Shown piece after piece: positions 7,060 to 8,924 of a DNA stretch of 8,924 bases. This DNA comes from Cyanothece sp. UBA12306 (GTDB lineage: Bacteria > Cyanobacteriota > Cyanobacteriia > Cyanobacteriales > Microcystaceae): assembly GCA_003448685.1 (NCBI GenBank), contig DLXW01000318.1:9170-18093 (forward strand), written 5' to 3'. Each line of letters begins with the position of its first letter. The first letter of the stretch is position 1. The position numbers and the translations under genes are program-made. The notes below the pieces were generated by a model. The model was not told the origin of the DNA. It worked only from the letters and a program-made list of their open reading frames with translations, and made no database searches.

Positions 7060-7174
7060 AAAAATACGGGAGCATCCCCTTTTTGTAAGCGAATCTCTCA
7101 AAGCAATAGTAGACAATGGTTTTAGATATCCTCAAATCGTTAAATTGGCAAAAATGGGATGCTCCCAAAAATAC
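7060..7174. mobile_element. 99-bp MITE with 8-bp target-site duplication
   Basis: The element spans 7068-7166. Its 18-bp termini are inverted repeats with a single mismatch: left GGGAGCATCCCCTTTTTG, right on the opposite strand GGGAGCATCCCATTTTTG. The outer 11 bp are identical. It is flanked by exact 8-bp direct repeats AAAAATAC (7060-7067 and 7167-7174), the expected target duplication. It is far too short to encode a transposase, so it is a non-autonomous miniature element mobilised in trans, if at all. The near-perfect ends and exact duplication suggest a fairly recent insertion. Eight-bp duplications are known for several families (for example ISL3, IS66 and IS1595), and I cannot assign the parent. 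It lies between the cassette and xisH. Confidence 0.85.
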
Positions 7175-7225
7175 CAATAAATAATTGAAATATTGGCACT
7201 TTTCTTAGATTAATAGTTTCCTCTA

Positions 7226-7642
7226 ATGCCAGCAAAAGATATCTATCATAATACAGCAAAAAATGCCCTGATCAAAGATGGTTGGCAAATCACCAATGAC
7301 CCCCTTATTTTAGAATATGGGGGAAAAGACTTATTTGTTGATTTAGGGGCAGAAAAATTAATCTCTGCCGAGAAAGACAGTGAAAAAATTGCTGTAGAAA
7401 TTAAAAGTTTTATCGGAACTTCCCAAGTTAATGACTTAGAAAAAGCAGTGGGACAATATATTGTTTATCGTAATATTTTAGAGGAAGTTGAAAAAGAGAG
7501 AATTTTGTATCTTGCTATCACAAAAAAATCATTTAAAGATATATTTTCTGAAGCCTTTGGCAATTTAATTTTAACAAAAAACAAAATATTACTTATTGTT
7601 ATTGACCCTCAAAAACAGGAGATTCTCCAATGGATACCCTAA
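7226..7642 (+). CDS. xisH: XisH family protein
   Basis: A homologue of XisH, one of the factors needed with XisF and XisI for excision of the fdxN element in heterocystous cyanobacteria. The start MPAKDIYHNTAKNALIKDGW is the canonical family start and fixes the ATG, although no Shine-Dalgarno is visible. At 138 aa it has full family length. D39 in LFVDL, E58-x-K60 in VEIKSF and Q77 in AVGQY follow the order of a PD-(D/E)xK nuclease core, so it may be an endonuclease-like protein. The C-terminal strand ILLIVIDPQKQEILQWIP overlaps xisI by 13 nt. No XisF recombinase or nif gene is visible here. As in many non-heterocystous genomes the pair is probably a stand-alone module, perhaps toxin-antitoxin-like; that role is inference. 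Confidence 0.9.
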   Translation: MPAKDIYHNTAKNALIKDGWQITNDPLILEYGGKDLFVDLGAEKLISAEKDSEKIAVEIKSFIGTSQVNDLEKAVGQYIVYRNILEEVEKERILYLAITKKSFKDIFSEAFGNLILTKNKILLIVIDPQKQEILQWIP

Positions 7643-7965
7643 ATAAGTATCGCGAAATTATAATCCAAGTATTATCTGAATATGCTCAATTACCGTACTC
7701 TTATGGAGACTTAGAAAGACGATTTGTCATTAGTGAAGATCATAACAGCTATCTGTTATTAACATTAGGATGGCAACAAGATCAACGAGTTCATGGTTGT
7801 TTAATTCATATAGAAATTAAAAACAATAAAATTTGGATTCAAAGAGATGGTACAGAAGATGGCATTACCGACGAATTAGTCGCCGCTGGAATCCCCAAAA
7901 AAGATATTGTTTTAGCCTTTCATCCGCCAGAAGTTCGTCAATTTACTAACTTTGCTGTCAGTTAA
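7630..7965 (+). CDS. xisI: XisI family protein
   Basis: The partner of XisH, 111 aa, full length. The family pattern is clear: an N-terminal helix MDTLNKYREIIIQVL, then YSYGDLE (23-29), GWQQDQRVHGCLIHIEIK (47-64), the highly conserved KIWIQRDGTEDGI (67-79) and an ending VLAFHPP (94-100) then FAVS. It overlaps the xisH end by 13 nt in a different frame, which implies translational coupling and a stoichiometric complex. Its molecular activity is unknown. In Anabaena both XisH and XisI are needed with the XisF recombinase for fdxN excision. Sequence just downstream of its stop is of unclear origin, but the C-terminus itself appears intact. Confidence 0.9.
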   Translation: MDTLNKYREIIIQVLSEYAQLPYSYGDLERRFVISEDHNSYLLLTLGWQQDQRVHGCLIHIEIKNNKIWIQRDGTEDGITDELVAAGIPKKDIVLAFHPPEVRQFTNFAVS

Positions 7966-8060
7966 TGGGAATATGCAGTGCGAAAGTTTCTATCGGCCTG
8001 CAACACGGGAGTCTCAAACCCCCGATAGGGATAGCGTACCTACGGAAGTTCCCTCGATAC
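7966..8060. other. Foreign-looking insert between xisI and the transporter fragment
   Basis: About 95 bp match neither neighbour. CTATCGG (7990-7996) and CCGATAG (8022-8028) form a 7-bp inverted repeat, with GGG/CCC stretches in the loop, and the segment is more GC-rich than its surroundings. One plus-strand frame (7967-8065, stop 8066-8068) is open for 33 codons, ending at the border with the transporter fragment. This could be the tail of a vanished IS200/IS605-type element, whose ends are hairpins, but no transposase motif is recognisable. The origin is open. Confidence 0.3.
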
Positions 8061-8373
8061 TTGTCTGAGTTATCGACCAAGCCCAAATTAGTTGTGTTGT
8101 TCCAAAACAGATTCCGCCTCCAACTAACAATCCAAGCGTCTGATTATTATATACTTGGGGTTGGTTGGCTAAATATTTAGACCGTAATTGGTGCAAACCC
8201 AAGGGAATGGCAGCAATCCAAAGGCGATGAAAGATAACAGCAGTTGGGCTAATTTCGTTTTCACCTAACCGAAGTAGAATGGGGACAAAAGCAAATGTTA
8301 GTAAAGCAGCGATCGCCCTCATCTTTGGTTCGGCCAAAAACGATTGTTGGAATATTGTCAGTTTATTGATCAT
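8014..8373 (-). pseudogene. Truncated EamA/DMT-family transporter remnant
   Basis: The N-terminal third of a drug/metabolite (EamA) transporter. The ATG at 8373 opens a frame with three probable membrane helices: about residues 18-36 (MRAIAALLTFAFVPILLRL), 43-62 (PTAVIFHRLWIAAI...) and 78-98 (TLGLLVGGGI...LIWAW). ENEISPTAVIFHR fits the family's first loop and second helix. Similarity stops after WSITQTS near 8060; the frame then runs through unrelated sequence (IEGTSVGTLSLSGV) to a TGA at 8014-8016. Family members have about 300 aa and ten helices, so roughly two thirds is gone and the gene is presumed dead. A deletion or insertion event brought xisI next to the break. A HIP1 site lies at 8309-8316. 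The start region faces the HicB promoter divergently. Confidence 0.75.
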
Positions 8374-8430
8374 CTCAAGTTATTTATGGCTATCTGAATC
8401 TTAAAATATAACTTGAACGATTTACATTGT

Positions 8431-8435
8431 AGGAG
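8431..8435 (+). promoter_or_regulatory. Shine-Dalgarno AGGAG upstream of the HicB-like gene
   Basis: AGGAG ends 12 nt before the ATG at 8448, a long but usable spacing. The 74 bp between this ATG and the divergent transporter remnant must hold the toxin-antitoxin promoter; TATAAC at 8407-8412 is a possible -10 with no clear -35. Confidence 0.4.
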
Positions 8436-8447
8436 ATTATTAAATCG

Positions 8448-8657
8448 ATGACTGAAATCATTTTCTTAGTTGAACCTGATGATGATGGGGGTTATGTTGC
8501 CCAAGCTTTAGGGGAATCAATTATCACTCAAGCTGATGATTTAGAGGCATTAAAAAAAGAAGTCAAGGATGCAGTACACTGCCACTTTCGGGATGAAACT
8601 TTACGTCCTAAAATCATTCGTCTTCATATTGTCCAAGACGAGGTATTTGCTTCTTGA
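8448..8657 (+). CDS. HicB-like antitoxin, short form
   Basis: A 69-aa protein with the partial RNase H-like fold of HicB-type antitoxins. A first strand TEIIFLVEPDDDGGYVAQ (2-19) is followed by a second strand with GESIITQADDLEALKKEVKDAV (23-44), the usual strand-turn-helix with the acidic DDLEALKKEV, and then a last strand. Typical HicB proteins have 100-140 residues with a C-terminal helix-turn-helix or ribbon-helix-helix DNA-binding domain. That domain is absent here, so if the operon is autoregulated another factor would be needed. The gene comes first, its TGA overlapping the toxin start by 4 nt. The role is to bind and neutralise the HicA-like partner. Confidence 0.8.
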   Translation: MTEIIFLVEPDDDGGYVAQALGESIITQADDLEALKKEVKDAVHCHFRDETLRPKIIRLHIVQDEVFAS

Positions 8658-8899
8658 AACTGCCAAGAGATTTATCGGATCAAGATTTAGTAAAAGCCCT
8701 AAAAAAGTTGGGCTATGAAGTAAGTCATCAAACAGGTAGCCATATTCGATTAACCACCCAACAACAAGGAGAACATCATATTACAATTCCTGCTCATAAT
8801 CCCCTTAAAGTTGGCACATTAACAGCAATTTTACACAATATTGGTAATCACTTTCAATTAAATCGAGATGCACTACTTAATCAATTATTTGGAAAATAA
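8654..8899 (+). CDS. HicA-like mRNA interferase toxin, TTG start
   Basis: An 81-aa HicA/YcfA-type protein, a small double-stranded-RNA-binding-like fold that cleaves mRNA. LSDQDLVKALKKLGYEV (7-23) is the family's first helix and strand. QTGSHIRLT (26-34) contains the conserved Gly-Ser-His with catalytic H30. ITIPAHNPLKVGTLTAIL (43-60) matches the usual IPxHxxxLxxGTLxxIL segment. The only suitable start is TTG at 8654-8656, overlapping the antitoxin stop in TTGA; no ATG or GTG precedes the conserved N-terminus. The overlap suggests expression by re-initiation, keeping toxin below antitoxin. Antitoxin before toxin is the reverse of the classical hicAB order. Residues needed for activity appear present. 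Confidence 0.85.
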   Translation: MKLPRDLSDQDLVKALKKLGYEVSHQTGSHIRLTTQQQGEHHITIPAHNPLKVGTLTAILHNIGNHFQLNRDALLNQLFGK

Positions 8900-8924
8900 C
8901 TCAAGGTAATTCTCAAGAAAATTT

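Noticed and set aside
3542..7174. Composite transposon carrying the three-gene cassette
   Set aside because: The two flanking elements have different terminal repeats and each has its own target duplication, so they inserted independently.
7116..7184. 22-codon frame starting MVLDILKSLNW across the right end of the 99-bp MITE
   Set aside because: Too short, no ribosome binding site, and it crosses the element border into the target duplication; chance frame.
7226..7965. Edge of an fdxN excision element
   Set aside because: No XisF recombinase, no nif gene and no recombination repeat is visible; XisH/XisI homologues are common outside that context.
7965..8180. 71-codon plus-strand frame after xisI
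   Set aside because: It runs antisense through the recognisable transporter remnant and has low-complexity, motif-free content; most likely non-coding.
1..8924. tRNA, rRNA or replication origin
   Set aside because: No cloverleaf-like segment, rRNA core sequence or DnaA-box cluster was noticed when reading both strands; a covariance-model scan was not possible here.

Overview
This window looks like the chromosome of a low-GC cyanobacterium, probably unicellular and in the Crocosphaera/Cyanothece/Microcystis range. The evidence is four copies of the HIP1 octamer GCGATCGC (starting at 5827, 5917, 6645 and 8309), a DUF3326 protein typical of oxygenic phototrophs, an XisH/XisI pair, a cyanobacterial-type short Orn/Lys/Arg decarboxylase, and several short palindromic intergenic repeats. 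Genus is inference; no rRNA or tRNA is present.

Layout. 1-350: mostly non-coding, with one plausible 47-residue membrane/Gln-rich small protein on the minus strand. 351-1889 (minus): a flavin amine oxidase resembling L-amino-acid oxidases. 1890-2116: a divergent intergenic region carrying a nested palindromic repeat. 2117-3427 (plus): the DUF3326 protein. 3428-3749: a gap holding a MITE-like insertion (about 3552-3714) with imperfect terminal inverted repeats and 10-bp flanking direct repeats. 3750-6971 (plus): a three-gene metabolic cassette made of a PhyH-family Fe(II)/2-oxoglutarate enzyme, a PLP Orn/Lys/Arg decarboxylase-like protein and a METTL27-like SAM methyltransferase. 6972-7225: a gap with a short palindrome and a clear 99-bp MITE with 8-bp target duplications. 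7226-7965: xisH-xisI, overlapping. 7966-8447: an eroded region with a truncated EamA/DMT transporter on the minus strand joined to sequence of unknown origin. 8448-8899: a HicB-HicA-type toxin-antitoxin pair.

The most interesting part is the 3750-6971 cassette. The PhyH-family enzyme has the sequence context of the halogenase-like ('chlorinating enzyme') branch, and its metal motif reads His-Gln-Thr instead of His-x-Asp. Loss of that carboxylate ligand is what allows halide binding in the known Fe/2OG halogenases, which carry Ala or Gly there. With a tightly coupled decarboxylase-methyltransferase pair downstream, the set could be a small tailoring pathway for an amino-acid or amine-derived metabolite. 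This is inference; substrates cannot be read from sequence. The cassette is bracketed by two unrelated MITE-like insertions, and the region to its right is accessory (XisHI, HicBA, a decayed transporter).
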